Shown: positions 23,501-35,200 of the stretch, piece by piece | Layout of the letters: each line of letters opens with the position of its first letter | Position numbering within the stretch: position 1 is the first letter of the stretch | DNA from: Citrus sinensis | Lineage: Eukaryota > Streptophyta > Magnoliopsida > Sapindales > Rutaceae | Length of the DNA stretch: 64,000 nt | Assembly (NCBI RefSeq): GCF_022201045.2 | Contig: NC_068557.1 | Coordinates: forward strand, 30,171,501 to 30,235,500 | Direction: 5' to 3' | The notes under the pieces: generated by a model | What the model was told of the DNA's origin: nothing | Seen by the model: only the letters and a program-made list of their open reading frames with translations | The model's database searches: none | Translations under genes and position numbers: made by a program

Positions 23501-24092
23501 CAATTACCTAGTCTAACTAAGAACATAATTCGAACTTCATCGCAAACAAAAAAATTTCAATATATATATATATATATATTCAATTATCTAGTCTAACGGA
23601 GAACATAATTCGAACTTCATCGCAAACAAAAAAAAAATCATCAGAACCATAGCACAGCAACTCCATTTAATCGACAAGCGTTAAACATTCAGAGAAGCAA
23701 CTTATTTATTAATAATAAAACATATATGCTCATCACGACCGTCCACGAAGGGATGATCTTGGCTCTTACAAAATGACAATCAAAAACATGTCCTAAACCC
23801 AAAAACCAGCAACCTTTCATCTCCGCCCACAGCTTAGCAATCCTCACATCACATACAATTATTAAATTATATGATATAAAAACATCACAGTCTTTAGTTT
23901 ACTTTTAGTCAGCAGCATTTTAAAACCAAACTTTAGATAGGAAGGACACGTAATACAAATAGCATTAACAAAACGACAAGGACACGTTGCGAAATCCAAA
24001 ACGAAACGACACTATCTACAGACTACAGGCAACTCATCCGGTGAGTTGGTGACCCATCACATTCATTTACATCGCTGGAGCGTATCATCCAC
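21870..24092. other. Spacer between RING1 and DRM1-like genes (convergent)
   Basis: The first few hundred bases are probably RING1 3' UTR. No coding region is supported after that. A poly-T tract lies near 22492-22509, and a TATAAAAAGG motif at about 22539-22548 has no recognisable gene behind it. The right half is dominated by AT microsatellites, listed separately. The region abutting 24093 is the DRM1-like 3' UTR. Confidence 0.5.
23107..23635. repeat. Cluster of long (AT)n tracts with a duplicated spacer
   Basis: Four AT dinucleotide tracts lie at about 23107-23152, 23259-23294, 23441-23499 and 23559-23579. The unique segment after the third tract (about 23500-23558) is repeated with few changes after the fourth (about 23580-23635; both contain CATAATTCGAACTTCATCGC). 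This indicates a local tandem duplication that used or created the AT tracts. The tracts are self-complementary and prone to slippage. Confidence 0.88.
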
Positions 24093-24215
24093 TCAGTGAT
24101 GATGCTTGCTCCTAGTCTCCCCACTGTAAAGCCTGCAAAATCACAAAAACCAATTCAGAGCAACATCAACTCCCGATCCAAAAACACGACGCCCCGATCA
24201 CGGATCAGATCCATC

Positions 24216-24258
<43 letters not shown>

Positions 24259-25419
24259 TAAGGATAATCAATATAGTTAAATTACTACTTTAATCATCCA
24301 CCGCAAAATAAACAGATCCAACAGCCCTAGCTATAGTACGATCTAATCTTATCCATGATCACTACATAATACAAAATATATTATTTATTACATCATTTGG
24401 CTTTAACTAAGGAAGAACTGGCAGGGATTCACAAAAGAGTGTGAATTGAGTGATCATTACTGAATAAGACAAAGATCTATTTCAACGCGCCCATGAGACA
24501 GAGTGCCACGTTTTCCTCCTTCCTCTTAGCCTTTATTTGGTTGCTGAGAGAAGCCAGTAAGAACGACAAAAAAAACAAAACAAAAACAGAGATGTTTGAG
24601 TTGATGCTCCATCGATTTGGTTTCATCATTTTTCTTTTTAAAACACACACACACGCACACATGAATATAATAAGCTGCGGTTTTTTTTCTGATCGGGGAA
24701 TTAATTCAGTTTTAAAAAAAGGGGGGGGGGGGGGAGAAAAAGAGAACAAATTAATAAATAAATATATATATTTATCAGCAACCGAACATGATTAAACATA
24801 TATAGATAGAGTACAAGTTGCCTTTGCGTTCAACTGATAAGGGTCTAAAGAAAGAATAATAAGTTAGAACAAGCATGCAGCATCTATGCTAGTGAAGAGC
24901 GAGTGAGCGAGCGAGCGAGTGAGTGAGGACACACGCACGTACTTACCAGTCATAAACAGTGGGAGAGTTAGGATGTGTGGGCTTGTCAAAGACCTCTGCA
25001 CCGATACCCCTAGTAGCAAGGTTGCTACCGGGGTGAAACACGCTCCTCCACACGTTGTCCTTACGCGCCGACAGCGGCGTCGTCGGCGTCACTGGCGTCG
25101 ACGGTGCCCCTGGACTCGCTGGCATTGACAGAGACCTCTGGAACTTGCCCGACGACGACTCCGCCTCACCACCCTCTACCCAATAACAATAAGAATCACA
25201 CATAATTAAAAAACTGAGAAAAAAAACTTATATATATTTTTTCATAATCTTTGGAGAAGAAGATACTGAAATATAACAATAAATGAGATATTTTTAAGAA
25301 GAAAAAAAAAAAAAACTACCTTTGACTGCTAAGGGTGTTGTGGTGATTTTCCTCAGCCTGCCAAGGCCACGATCAGGCTGAGGCCCTGCCACAACATCGT
25401 CCCAAAGCTTCTCTAGCAT
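24093..25419 (-). CDS. DRM1: Dormancy/auxin-associated protein (DRM1/ARP family)
   Basis: Small plant protein of the dormancy-associated/auxin-repressed family; transcripts rise in dormant buds and fall with auxin, but the molecular function is unknown. Three exons on the complement (25419-25320, 25175-24947, 24132-24093) give 122 aa, the usual length. The family's hallmarks are present: N-terminal [15 protein letters not shown] then GLGRLRK, a central Ser/Pro/Thr-rich segment ([20 protein letters not shown]), the block [12 protein letters not shown], and the C-terminal [14 protein letters not shown]. Exon 3 encodes only the last 13 residues after the split Trp codon. Intron 2 (814 bp) carries an ATA repeat and a poly-A/poly-G run. 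The protein is predicted to be largely disordered. Confidence 0.95.
24217..24258. repeat. (ATA)n microsatellite in DRM1 intron 2
   Basis: About fourteen ATA/AAT units in a row, within the second intron of the DRM1-like gene. Confidence 0.9.
24714..24734. repeat. Poly-A/poly-G homopolymer in DRM1 intron 2
   Basis: Seven As run directly into fourteen Gs within the second intron of the DRM1-like gene. The length of such a G run is uncertain in any assembly. Confidence 0.85.
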
Positions 25420-26933
25420 CTTTAAATTTACAATTTAGCTGCTAGTTTCTAAATCTTTAACCTCTTCTTCAGTGAGATCGGCTACTTCCTCTATTGTTTG
25501 TTTATATAGACAAGTTGGTAATTGATAATATCTATAATTGAATCTTCCAGATGCGATTTTTTCTACTTCCCAATTTCTATTTGTTTTTTGGGGTGTCTCG
25601 AGTGTGACAGATGTTGTAGTATGGTTGGAGTGGACATAGCGATTAGCTAATAATCGAGTGTGGAAATTGGTGAATAGATGGATAAGGATGAAGACTCAGT
25701 AAAGCGGGCCCCGCAAATTAATATCTGATCTTTTTACTCTTCCGGATCCACTGCTAGAGTCCGCGGGGTGCTTTTACGAATGTGCACTTGATTTTGAAAC
25801 CTATGTCCTATTTTGAGCAGTGACGTGGGGTCCATCAAGATGGGGGACGTGGACTCTGATACTGACTTGTGGAGCCCATGGTTTTTTTTTTTTGAGGCTT
25901 ATACGATCAAAATCATATAATATGTTATTTTTTTAATTAAAATTATCATTAAAAGATAAGTGTTAAGTTATATGTAACTTACACCTCTCACATAGATAAT
26001 AAATAAGTCTCACATTATTTATTATTAATATAAATAAGTGTATGTTATATTAAATCTAACATAAAGGCTCCCTCATTAAAAAGGCATATGTACTATATAT
26101 TATTCATTTTTTGTTTCATTGTGACAATTTTTTTTTACGACAACTAAGATCTAAAAGCTCTAGTATCTCGATATCAAATAAGGTTTGGGTGTCGTAATTT
26201 TATAACTATTCAACCTCAATATCAAATAAAACCTTAACTTTCAAGTTATAATTGTTAGTTCTTACTAAATATTTTAATATTATACCATAACTTCAATATT
26301 AAATAAAGTTTTTGACAATTAGGCAATGTAATTCTTTCATTGATGTCTAAATGATTGCGTGAGTTAATGTAATAATAATAAATAGAGTTGAACATTGGCA
26401 CCTCTCGAAAATCATGTTAAACCCCTTTTTTAAATTATATTCTATTTAATAACTAACCTCTTTTTCAAACATTATCTCTCTACACAATTTAAAACACTAA
26501 CTTTCATAAAATAAAAATAATCAATATGAAAAAGTAAGAAAAAAATAATAATGTTTTAAATTCGTGCAAATCAATTATATATATGAGATTGGAAAAAAAA
26601 AAAAAAAGAGAGAGAGAAAGAGAAGCAAATATGATTCAATTAGTTTTGAGTCGTAAGGGAAGTAGAGGCAGCTTTATTGGTTTATTCTTGAACTACGGCA
26701 AATATTTCAACCTGAGCATAGACTTCAAGTTCACTAACTATATGAGAATTTAACAATTGATGGAAGACATTCTTAGTATTGCAACATGATTGAGTTTTGG
26801 TTATATACGCAGATTTTATTTAGAAAAAATAGATTAAAGAAAGAGACTGAAAAAAAGGTGAGGTTAGTATAATTTCTATTTATTCTTAAATATAATTATA
26901 TACATAAAAAAAAAAAAAAAGATTTTAAGAGGA
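25420..26933. other. DRM1-like promoter side and AT-rich spacer
   Basis: The stretch next to 25419 is the 5' UTR and promoter of the DRM1-like gene (minus strand). The rest is AT-rich with poly-A/T runs and no supported gene. Confidence 0.5.
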
Positions 26934-27121
26934 TTTGTGGCAACACTCCCTACTTCAAAAATATCGAACTGTTGCTCTTTGTGACCCAAGTGGGGGCCGT
27001 TTTTGTCGTAACCGCTGGAAGAATCTGAACTTCTCTGTGGACTATTATTAAACAATGGGGCGGTCATTTCCTGCATAACTTTATCGCTGTCAGCGTCCAA
27101 TTTCTGGCGAGCAAAGTGCAA
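26934..27121 (-). other. Possible orphan exon or gene fragment
   Basis: Read on the minus strand, this stretch stays open with unusually balanced base composition for the area. It encodes a hydrophilic segment containing FARQKLDADSDKVMQEMTAP and SSDSSSGYDKNG. I do not recognise the family, and no partner exons are evident nearby. It could be a decayed gene fragment captured between transposons, or chance. Confidence 0.25.
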
Positions 27122-27507
27122 TTAACCATTAAGACCAAAATGGTATCATAACAACACATTAGCTGTATTCTCTTTACTCAATGTGTGCCCAAAATGCCTT
27201 TTTCCCATCCCAGCATTATCGGAGGAAATGATTCTTCGTGACGGAAAAAAAAAGTTTTGATTTGAAAGAGATATGATGAGTACCAGCAGCCAGTATCAAA
27301 TAACAGTTGAGCATAAATGCCCAAACTTAATCAGTCTATCAGAATTTTTTTTTTTCCCCTCTTTGTGAGAAAGTTTTGTGTTGCAGTAATCTTTTACAGC
27401 CGTGGAGTCCAAATCCAGACGAATGACCCAACATCTCCAGATGATTTAGCAGATGTAGCCAACTTGGCCTATTAATGTTTTCAATTGTTAACAATTGGGC
27501 TCATGAG

Positions 27508-28284
27508 TAGGGATGGTAAATATCTAATGATGGATGGATATTATCCATCCAAACACAAATCTATAATTATCCATAATGAATATATCCATATTCATATCCA
27601 GTAATTAATATTGGACATGGATATAGATTTTATCCATATAATTATGGAGATCCATGAATATCCATAGATATTTTATTTTTATTATATAAAAATAATAATA
27701 TAAAATAGTTAAAATTCTAATATTAAATTTGGCTATTAAACTATTTATATTAGTAATAATATATATATATAATAAAATGGCGGTTCGGTGGTTGGTGGTG
27801 GCGGTCCGGCGACCTTCCGGCGGAGGTCCGGCGGTGGTCCGGCGAACCCGGTGGTGGTCCGGCGATATTCCGGTGGAAGTCCATTTATAATATTAAATCA
27901 TTAAAATAAAATAATAATTATTAATAACATTAAATAAGTTAAAAAATTAAACGGTAATTTTGAAAATTTTAATTTTTAATATAAGAGGAATTTAAAATTT
28001 TCACTAGTTAATATAAGAGAATATTAGATTTTGTTGTTTTTTTTTATTTTAGTTTAACAATATAAATTTTTTTAAATTTAAATGGATAAATTAATTGGAT
28101 TTTGGATATCCATTAAATATCCATACCCATCCAATATCCAATTGGATATTTTTAAAAATATCCAATTGAATATTTTTAAAAATATCCATATCCATATCCA
28201 AGAAGATTTTGGATGGATATTATCCAATCCAATTGGATTGGATATATAGACATCCAATTTGGATGGACCAATTTGCCATCCCTA
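27508..28284. mobile_element. Non-autonomous hAT-type element, 777 bp
   Basis: Terminal inverted repeats TAGGGATGGTAAAT and, from the other end, TAGGGATGGCAAAT (one mismatch) are flanked by a perfect 8-bp target duplication CTCATGAG (27500-27507 and 28285-28292). TIRs of this kind with 8-bp duplications are typical of hAT elements. There is no transposase. Both subterminal regions are full of short GGATAT/ATATCC repeats in both orientations. A GC-rich block at 27780-27880 interrupts an otherwise AT-rich interior. Confidence 0.9.
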
Positions 28285-28292
28285 CTCATGAG

Positions 28293-29087
28293 GCCAGAAG
28301 AGGGTCCTGTCGACAATTACGCCTTACAAGACACATCTCCAATCCTAAAACTAACTACCAATATGCAACTATTTTTAAAAATTCGGAAGTATTAACACCC
28401 TTACACTTGAATCACGATAATATTCTGAAATTTTAGTGAAATTTCGAATAATATAAATTCCTACCAAGAAGAAAGAAAGAACTTTACATTGCGATTTCTT
28501 ACCAAAAGAATCCACAAACCTTTTCGAAGCAATCCTAAGACAATCATTTTTTCTTAATATATTGGTTGTCCTTACGTTTTGACGACATGATTGTGTGTCA
28601 ATCAATTGATTCGGCAACTTTCAGAAATTCATGGGACATATTAAATTAATCAATTTAATATCGGACCGCATTTTGAAAGATCCTAGTCTAAAATTTTCAC
28701 CGGCATTTTGAAGTCACACAGTAGCAACCCACCAGTCAGAGGATTTCACTAACTCATATTGAAAGAAAGATAAAACATATAATATCGTTCCTATCAGCAG
28801 CTTCGACAGTTACTTGGAAGTATGTTTCAACAAGGACATTTGACGGACAGTTATTTGGAACTTTGTTCACAAAGTTGCATCAGCTGGAATTATTTTAAGA
28901 GTTATGTTCATTTGGTAGATTATTTTACTTCACCTACTCCATTGGTATATCCACCCGGACAAATTGGTGAAAAGCTAGAGACGAAGAAAAACAAAGAAAA
29001 CATGACATTAAAGTACATCCAAAGTTTACATGAACTTACCAGCATATAAGCTCTGGAAAACTGCAACCAGCTTCAGCAACACTGTCA
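28293..29087. other. Spacer upstream of the small unknown gene
   Basis: No supported gene. The right part (about 28,800-29,087) may be the 5' UTR or promoter of the reading frame starting at 29088. Short open frames here have no recognisable content. Confidence 0.4.
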
Positions 29088-29606
29088 ATGGGAACCCTCC
29101 ATAGAAACAGGGTTTCAAAGGAAACTAAGGCCAATAACAGTTCACTTGACTCCCTCTCCTTCACTGACCTTGTATGCATTCAAGATCAGCAATCAGAGTC
29201 CATTCCGACAAATCAAATTGGCAAACATAATCATGAATTTGAGTTCAGTACAGCTATTCCCAGTCCCAGATCAATTACTCAGAATTCCCCAGCTGTTGAG
29301 CTAATTCCCAACAATCACCTTCAACTACACGCATTCTTATGTCAATCAAAACAATCTCACGTGAATAACATGCCTTGCTACAAAGAAAAACTACCATCAT
29401 CACAGGACAGCCATGGCCGAAAAGTTTCACAGAAATCAATTCATGAAGTGAGAAACCAAGAAAACAAGGTGTGCACTGCAAAAAGTTCATCATTTGCCGA
29501 AAAATTGTTCCGGTCATTTGTCTCACCCTGCAGGGAATGCCATGCCTGCCAGCCTACGGTGAAAGCACATATCATACCACAAGAAAATACCAAGCGCATT
29601 AGCTAA
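29088..29606 (+). CDS. Unrecognised small plant protein, 172 aa
   Basis: I cannot name this gene. The single-exon frame starts at a reasonable ATG (GTCAATGGG context) and encodes a hydrophilic protein without a signal peptide or membrane segment. It contains a segment of the form EFEFSTAIPSPRSI followed by SPAVELIPNNHLQLHAF. This resembles the FEF...SPAxEL...NGxL block seen in several plant unknown families (DUF1645 and kinase-regulator-like proteins). It also has a Ser/Lys-rich middle and a C-terminal Cys cluster KLFRSFVSPCRECHACQPTV. Composition and length are more gene-like than the flanks. Tandem repeats begin 27 bp after the stop. It could be one exon of a larger gene or a recent pseudogene. 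Confidence 0.55.
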   Translation: MGTLHRNRVSKETKANNSSLDSLSFTDLVCIQDQQSESIPTNQIGKHNHEFEFSTAIPSPRSITQNSPAVELIPNNHLQLHAFLCQSKQSHVNNMPCYKEKLPSSQDSHGRKVSQKSIHEVRNQENKVCTAKSSSFAEKLFRSFVSPCRECHACQPTVKAHIIPQENTKRIS

Positions 29607-29632
29607 AGCCATTCTTTCCACTAATCAGATCA

Positions 29633-29790
29633 ACTGAATTTCATTTTGTCATTGAGTTATCAGATCAAAACTGAATTTCATTTTGTCTTTGAGTTAGATT
29701 CCATACAGATCAAAACTGAGTTTCATTTTTTCATTGAGTTATCGGATCAAAACTGAATTTCATTTTGTCTTTGAGTTAGATTCCATACAG
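29633..29790. repeat. Tandem repeat, two copies of about 82 bp
   Basis: Each ~82-bp copy consists of two related halves built on ACTGAATTTCATTTTGTC and TTGAGTTA, so the core motif occurs four times. The halves differ in their ends (AGTTATCAGATC versus AGTTAGATTCCATACAG), giving a higher-order A-B-A-B pattern. Confidence 0.85.
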
Positions 29791-30108
29791 AGACTTAATT
29801 CAACCAGTCACTGAAGTCAGCCTAACTGAATGAAACTCATCACTGTCATTTTGCTTTTCTTGAGTTCAATTCTTGGTTAGAGTAACAATTAGAATCTAGT
29901 AAGAATAAACTCAGATTAGATACTATTTGGTCACAGAATGTTCTCTCTCTTCTCTTACTACAAGGGTTCTATATACAAGGACAAATATAGTTATAGCCTT
30001 AAAGGTTTCTCTTACCTTTTGAGTTCTATCAGTATTCCCTAGTCAAATAGTTATTCTATGTCACAAATATTAGCCGATTGCACTATATCTAATATCATAG
30101 GCTCATTC

Positions 30109-30206
30109 ATCCAATTTTAACTTTATCTCGGCTTCTTGTCATTTCTGTTAAGTCAAAATCCAATTTTAACTTTATCTCGGCTTCTTGTCATTTCTGTTAA
30201 GTCAAA
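30109..30206. repeat. Exact 49-bp tandem duplication
   Basis: The 49 bp at 30109-30157 are repeated immediately at 30158-30206 without a difference that I can see (both contain CTTTATCTCGGCTTCTTGTC). Perfect identity suggests a recent slippage event. Confidence 0.92.
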
Positions 30207-31447
30207 AACAGAAATTTTCATCTTTAAAGATCTCCTAGGGTAGGTTTAGGTTTAGGAAATTTTCATCATTGATCCATGAACTATATATAACTCTTAAAGA
30301 TAAATTAATCTCTAACAGTGAATATTAAGATTGAATACACCCACATTTTACAGGCTTTATGTAAATTGAAAAAGATATTAGACACCATACAATCAGTGGC
30401 AGAGCTACCTTGAGTTGAGGTTTAGGAAAATGAATTTATTTGCACGCATCACCAACTTGCCCTCTGAATATTATTCTATACACCTTGCCCCTTCCAATTG
30501 AAATATTATTTCTTTGCCCTTGCGAACAAATTTGTAACCTAAGAGGAATAGAAAACTAATTTACTCCTGGTAGTTGATATAAATCTCCCTTTTTATAGGC
30601 ACGGCATCGCATCAAAAAACTGCATTATTGTTAACACTTGCTTAATTTTCTTTGTCTAAATTAACTTTCTAATATTAATGTATTTAAGTTACAAGACTTT
30701 CTACATCCTGGATCTTCTAGTTTTAAGACAAATACAGGCAAAGAAAGAGCTAAGTCATTTTGTGGACTGAAATATGAAAAAGCAACTGGGATTTTCATTC
30801 AAACGGTTGAGCATCATTTCAACAACTTTTCAATTCATCCACAAACACATCACTCATGATTCTGTTCAGTTTTGTTTGCATGAGTTAAATTTCTGGAAAT
30901 ATATTTATTTTACCAAACCTATTACCTCTTCTGGGATCTACTTCCAAGATGAAACAAACAAAGAAGCATGATATTTAGCAACTGTGAGAGCACCTTAGAA
31001 TTTTCATTAAACAGTTCAAAGGAAATGTTTTAATGGAAATATAAGCCACATTTCAAATTGATTGCTATCAAACAACTACCAGGTTGTGAGCTATTTAGCC
31101 AGTGTAAAACCAACTATAAATGTAAACCACATAAAGGTGTTTCACAGGTTAAAAGACACGTCAGTATTATCAGAAGAGTATATAGAAACCTCAATGAGAA
31201 CTTGCAAGAGATGTCAACTATAAGAAAAGTGAATCAGGTACCCACTAACTGACAGTTGCAAAGTTGGAGAAAAGTAATGCACACATTATCCATAAACAAA
31301 GGAATCTGGAAACCACAACTACAAATGATGACACAAGAAAATAATAATCATAAAAGCAAAGATCCACTTATATTCCAGCAATGTAACTCAATCCTTACAG
31401 AAAATGGAAAACATTATACACACACAGACACACTGTGCCAAGTTGAA
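30207..31447. other. Spacer without a recognisable gene
   Basis: No supported coding region. Several short open frames (for example 30774-30971 and 31058-31252) have no family features and sit in AT-rich DNA. Confidence 0.45.
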
Positions 31448-31616
31448 TTTTTTTTCATTTTTTTTTTTGGGTTTTTTATGTTTAGTTATCTTTTTAAAGT
31501 TGGAGGGTGGGCAAAGTCCAAATTGACTTTTAAGCCCTACTTGCACCTCCCCCAGGGATGAGCCAAAGAAAACTGCTTGAAAACCACTCGGCTAAGCCCT
31601 TAGGGGCATACCACAC
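31448..31616 (-). mobile_element. SINE-like element with candidate target duplication
   Basis: Read on the minus strand, a tRNA-like head contains the A-box match TAGCCGAGTGG (31594-31584) and runs to an A-rich tail (poly-T on the plus strand, about 31448-31470). AGTTGAA flanks the element on both sides (31441-31447 and 31617-31623) as a candidate target duplication. The B-box is degenerate. It lies about 600 bp downstream of the FES1-like gene. Confidence 0.6.
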
Positions 31617-32236
31617 AGTTGAAATTGATATTATAGATGCTAAACAGATGGGCACTCTGCTGGCTTCTAGATAGGCAGTTTAGACATCCTAGCAACTCAT
31701 AGTTCTATTTGCAAAACTAATGTCTGACAGATTACTGAGTTCATATCCAGGCTTCTTCTGGTAATCACTGATGGCAATAGATGCGTTGTATAATACAAAA
31801 CCAATAAAACCATTTTGTTAGCTTCTATTGAGTTCAACAAGGAATCATATTAATACAAAGAAAGAGATCCCCAAGAAAGGGCTATTAAAAAATAAAAATA
31901 AAAACTAGTTCAAATAACCCTGAAAGCCTACCAGAGTTGGAAATCAAGCCTTGAAAATAACATTCCCCATATATTATGGATTAAATAGTATATTCTCCTA
32001 TGCCAGAGTAACTTTTGAAACTAAAGCAGATATTTACTGTATTTTCTCCAATAAATCAAGAAAAAGAAACATGAATAATCCATAAAGGAAAACATATCAT
32101 AAGAAAACTTAAAACATTCACAATAAACCTCAATTTTTAACAAGTTAATTTAGCCTTGAACAAACTGTCAACGACTTCACCAGTTACCGGAATGGTAAGA
32201 AACTGTACAGACGATACAATAATCCAGCCTAGCATC

Positions 32237-35200
32237 TCAAGATTTTCCATACTTATCAACATATCCCTGCAAGTAAAGGAAGCAACTGTCAAAAGCCAAG
32301 GACAAGTTATACTCAACATCTAATATCTATGTCCATCCTTGTACAATTGTATGCGTTACAGCTCAACTCAGAACACTCACCTCTACAAGCTTTGCAATTT
32401 TTGGCTGGGATGAAGAAAGATATTGCTTAGTTGATTCCATAGTGGTTGGAATTTGGTGGGGATGTAGGGTGGCAAGAACCTTGTCAACTGCTTTCTTAAC
32501 TATAGTGTTATGAGCATCCTTGCTGAGACGACCCTCACGCCAGCTTGGTTTCAACAATTCTTTAACAAATTCTACAAGATCATTACGGAAATGTTTCATC
32601 AGTTTTGATTCTTTGCGCCCATCCCCATCAGCCTTATGCTCAAGATCCATTTCACTGTTTTGTCTTGCCCGATCTACTTTTGGTTCTTTATTGCGTCTAC
32701 ACCTATCATTTTGAATTCTACTATCATATTTCGCATTAGGTTTCTTTGACTTAGAAATATCTTTGAAATAAGTGGAAACTGAGGGATCATTTTCTTTGGG
32801 CATGGCACCATTTTGCTCGTCAATAATAGATGTTCCTACTCCTTCTTCACCGTCAGCAAGTGAATCATTTCTGGCTGTGCAGCAATTCTTATCCACCACA
32901 TTCTCACTGAATCTACCATGAGATGATACAGAACTTTTATCACCATTACATCCTGGAACCACAGTATTAGATAACATTGAATCGCCACATAGTTTCTGAT
33001 CTGATGTGTTTAGGGCGGAATCCCCTACACTAGAGAAAGCAAGTTTAAGAGATATGTGTCCTATCTTGGGTGAGTCAAAGCTATCACGAAGAGGATCATA
33101 CTTACTTCCTGGAGATGATGTATCTATAATAACAAAAGATGGTTGAAACGGCACGGATGGTTCCCAATCATTTGATGATATTTTTGTTTTATAATCAGAA
33201 GAGATCTGTGGTTTTTCTGGTTCAGAAACAGAGAACGGGGATGTACTTCTCAGAAACAAAGCCAATCTAGAATTACGGCATTCTCTATTACTGTCCAACA
33301 ACTTTTTAGCATCAAGAGGACTAGCACTCAAAGAGGCAGATGAAAAAGGCAATGACAATCCTGTCCAGGTCGAGATATGGTGAGATGGGAAACCGCTAGA
33401 AGTTGGACCAGAAGTACCTAAGCTTGAGTTCATAGGATGGCTGAAAGCTGGCGAAGAATAATCATTATGCATATATTTACTTTGAATCCAAGGCCGTTCT
33501 TCCAGACTAATAGGATAAGTAGAGGGATTCCCACTATGGTAATTACTTGACAAAACCGCTGAACCAATTGAAGAAGATCTATACTCGAGATGCATGTTGT
33601 TTCTAAATATAGGAGAACTGCCTTCATTTATCAGTGAAGCACAGTTACCATAATCAGCAGGCCAATTATGTCTAAAACTTTCTCTTTCTGCATCCTTAGA
33701 TGACAAGCTACATCCAATATCCTCTCTGGATGAAGGGGAATTGTCAGAAGATGTATTCTCTTTCTGGAGCAATGAAAGCCTATGGTTTTCTTGAAACTGA
33801 GGCAACCTTTTGCTTTCTCCTCGTTCCTGAGTCAGTATTCTTTCTGACGATAAATCAGAAGAAAACAAATCATCATTCCCACCCGAACAAGCCAGTGCAT
33901 CAGGAAAAGAAGGCATTCTTGATCTCTTAGTCATATTTCTTGAACCTGATACAAGCAAGGACGCTAATTAGAGATGCCATGTAGAGAAAGTTCTTGAAGA
34001 TCACACACGAAGAAAATATTAAATACCTTCATCAAACTGAGCATCTGTTTTCAATGATGCTTTCGCAGATGCAGTAGCTACATCTTCCCCAAGTAGTTGA
34101 GTAGTATTATTTACATCGTCTTTCACATGAAGAAACCTACACGAATTTCCTTTGATGCACCAACCTTTAGTAAAGAAGTCACAGATAACAGCAGGACGTT
34201 TGTTTCCATCCTTAATCTCAGCGCCAGGGGACAAACTTCTAATCCTTACTGCAGGAGAGGCAAATCTGGAATAGCTAACGGTTAGTAGGAATTGGTTGAA
34301 GTATTATTTTCTATAAGTCAGAAAGGTTACCACCAAAAAGCAGATAGTATGCAGTGTAAGCTAACAGTTCCCATCTTATGATATTAATATCGAAGAAAAT
34401 ACCAAATCAATATCAGCACACCTTGATTCCATTCTCTGTTTATCATCTGCTGAATGTGTGTCCATAGGCTTGCTTCCTTCCACAGAAGTCCCTTCACCAA
34501 GGCAATCTCTAATCCGGACACCTCCAGCCATAGATTTTCTAGTAAGACTAGAAGGACTGGTGGTCTCAGACTCCATTATCTGACTATTATGCAAATGAAC
34601 CTCTCCATCAGTATGCAGTTCATTTTGCTCTTTACGGGCTTTCACTGGAAGAAAGGCTCCTACATATTTCTTAGAGATCTCATATTCTTGACTTCCATTG
34701 TCCTCAGCAGGAGTCAGATGTTTCCCTGATTTTAAATACTTGGATTCCTCATGATTCTTGCTTGAAACCACCTTCTGTCTTGAGAATGGCCCATTTGAAC
34801 AATCAAAATTATCTCTACTCTCTTCTATAGCAATGGTATCAGATGGTAGCCTCACTTTAGATTTTTCTCGAGAGGAAGAACCTGATTCCACATGGCTTTT
34901 GTGCTCTTCTGATTCCACTTTTTCACTAACATCTACATAGAAGAAAAATGAAATCAAGAAAAGCAACAATGCAATATGCTCCTCTTGAAAATGGTTGCAG
35001 CCAATACACTACCAAATTAGGGCTTATAATAAGACTCTTGGGAGACCATTCAAACAAAAATGGAAACCTTCTTTTGATAAGAAACTGAAATTTGAAATAA
35101 GAAAAAAGAATCAAGACAAAACTAGAAACTTGATCATCAAGCCAAGTGGCTATGAGTAAGACAATAAATACGTCACTTTCACCACTGCATAGTGATGGAA

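Noticed and set aside
24493-24795. Open frames on both strands in DRM1 intron 2
   Set aside because: They run through homopolymers and AT repeats inside an intron bounded by exons that splice in frame.
28209-28617. Open frames near the right end of the 777-bp hAT element
   Set aside because: They cross the element boundary and consist of subterminal repeats; no transposase motif is present.
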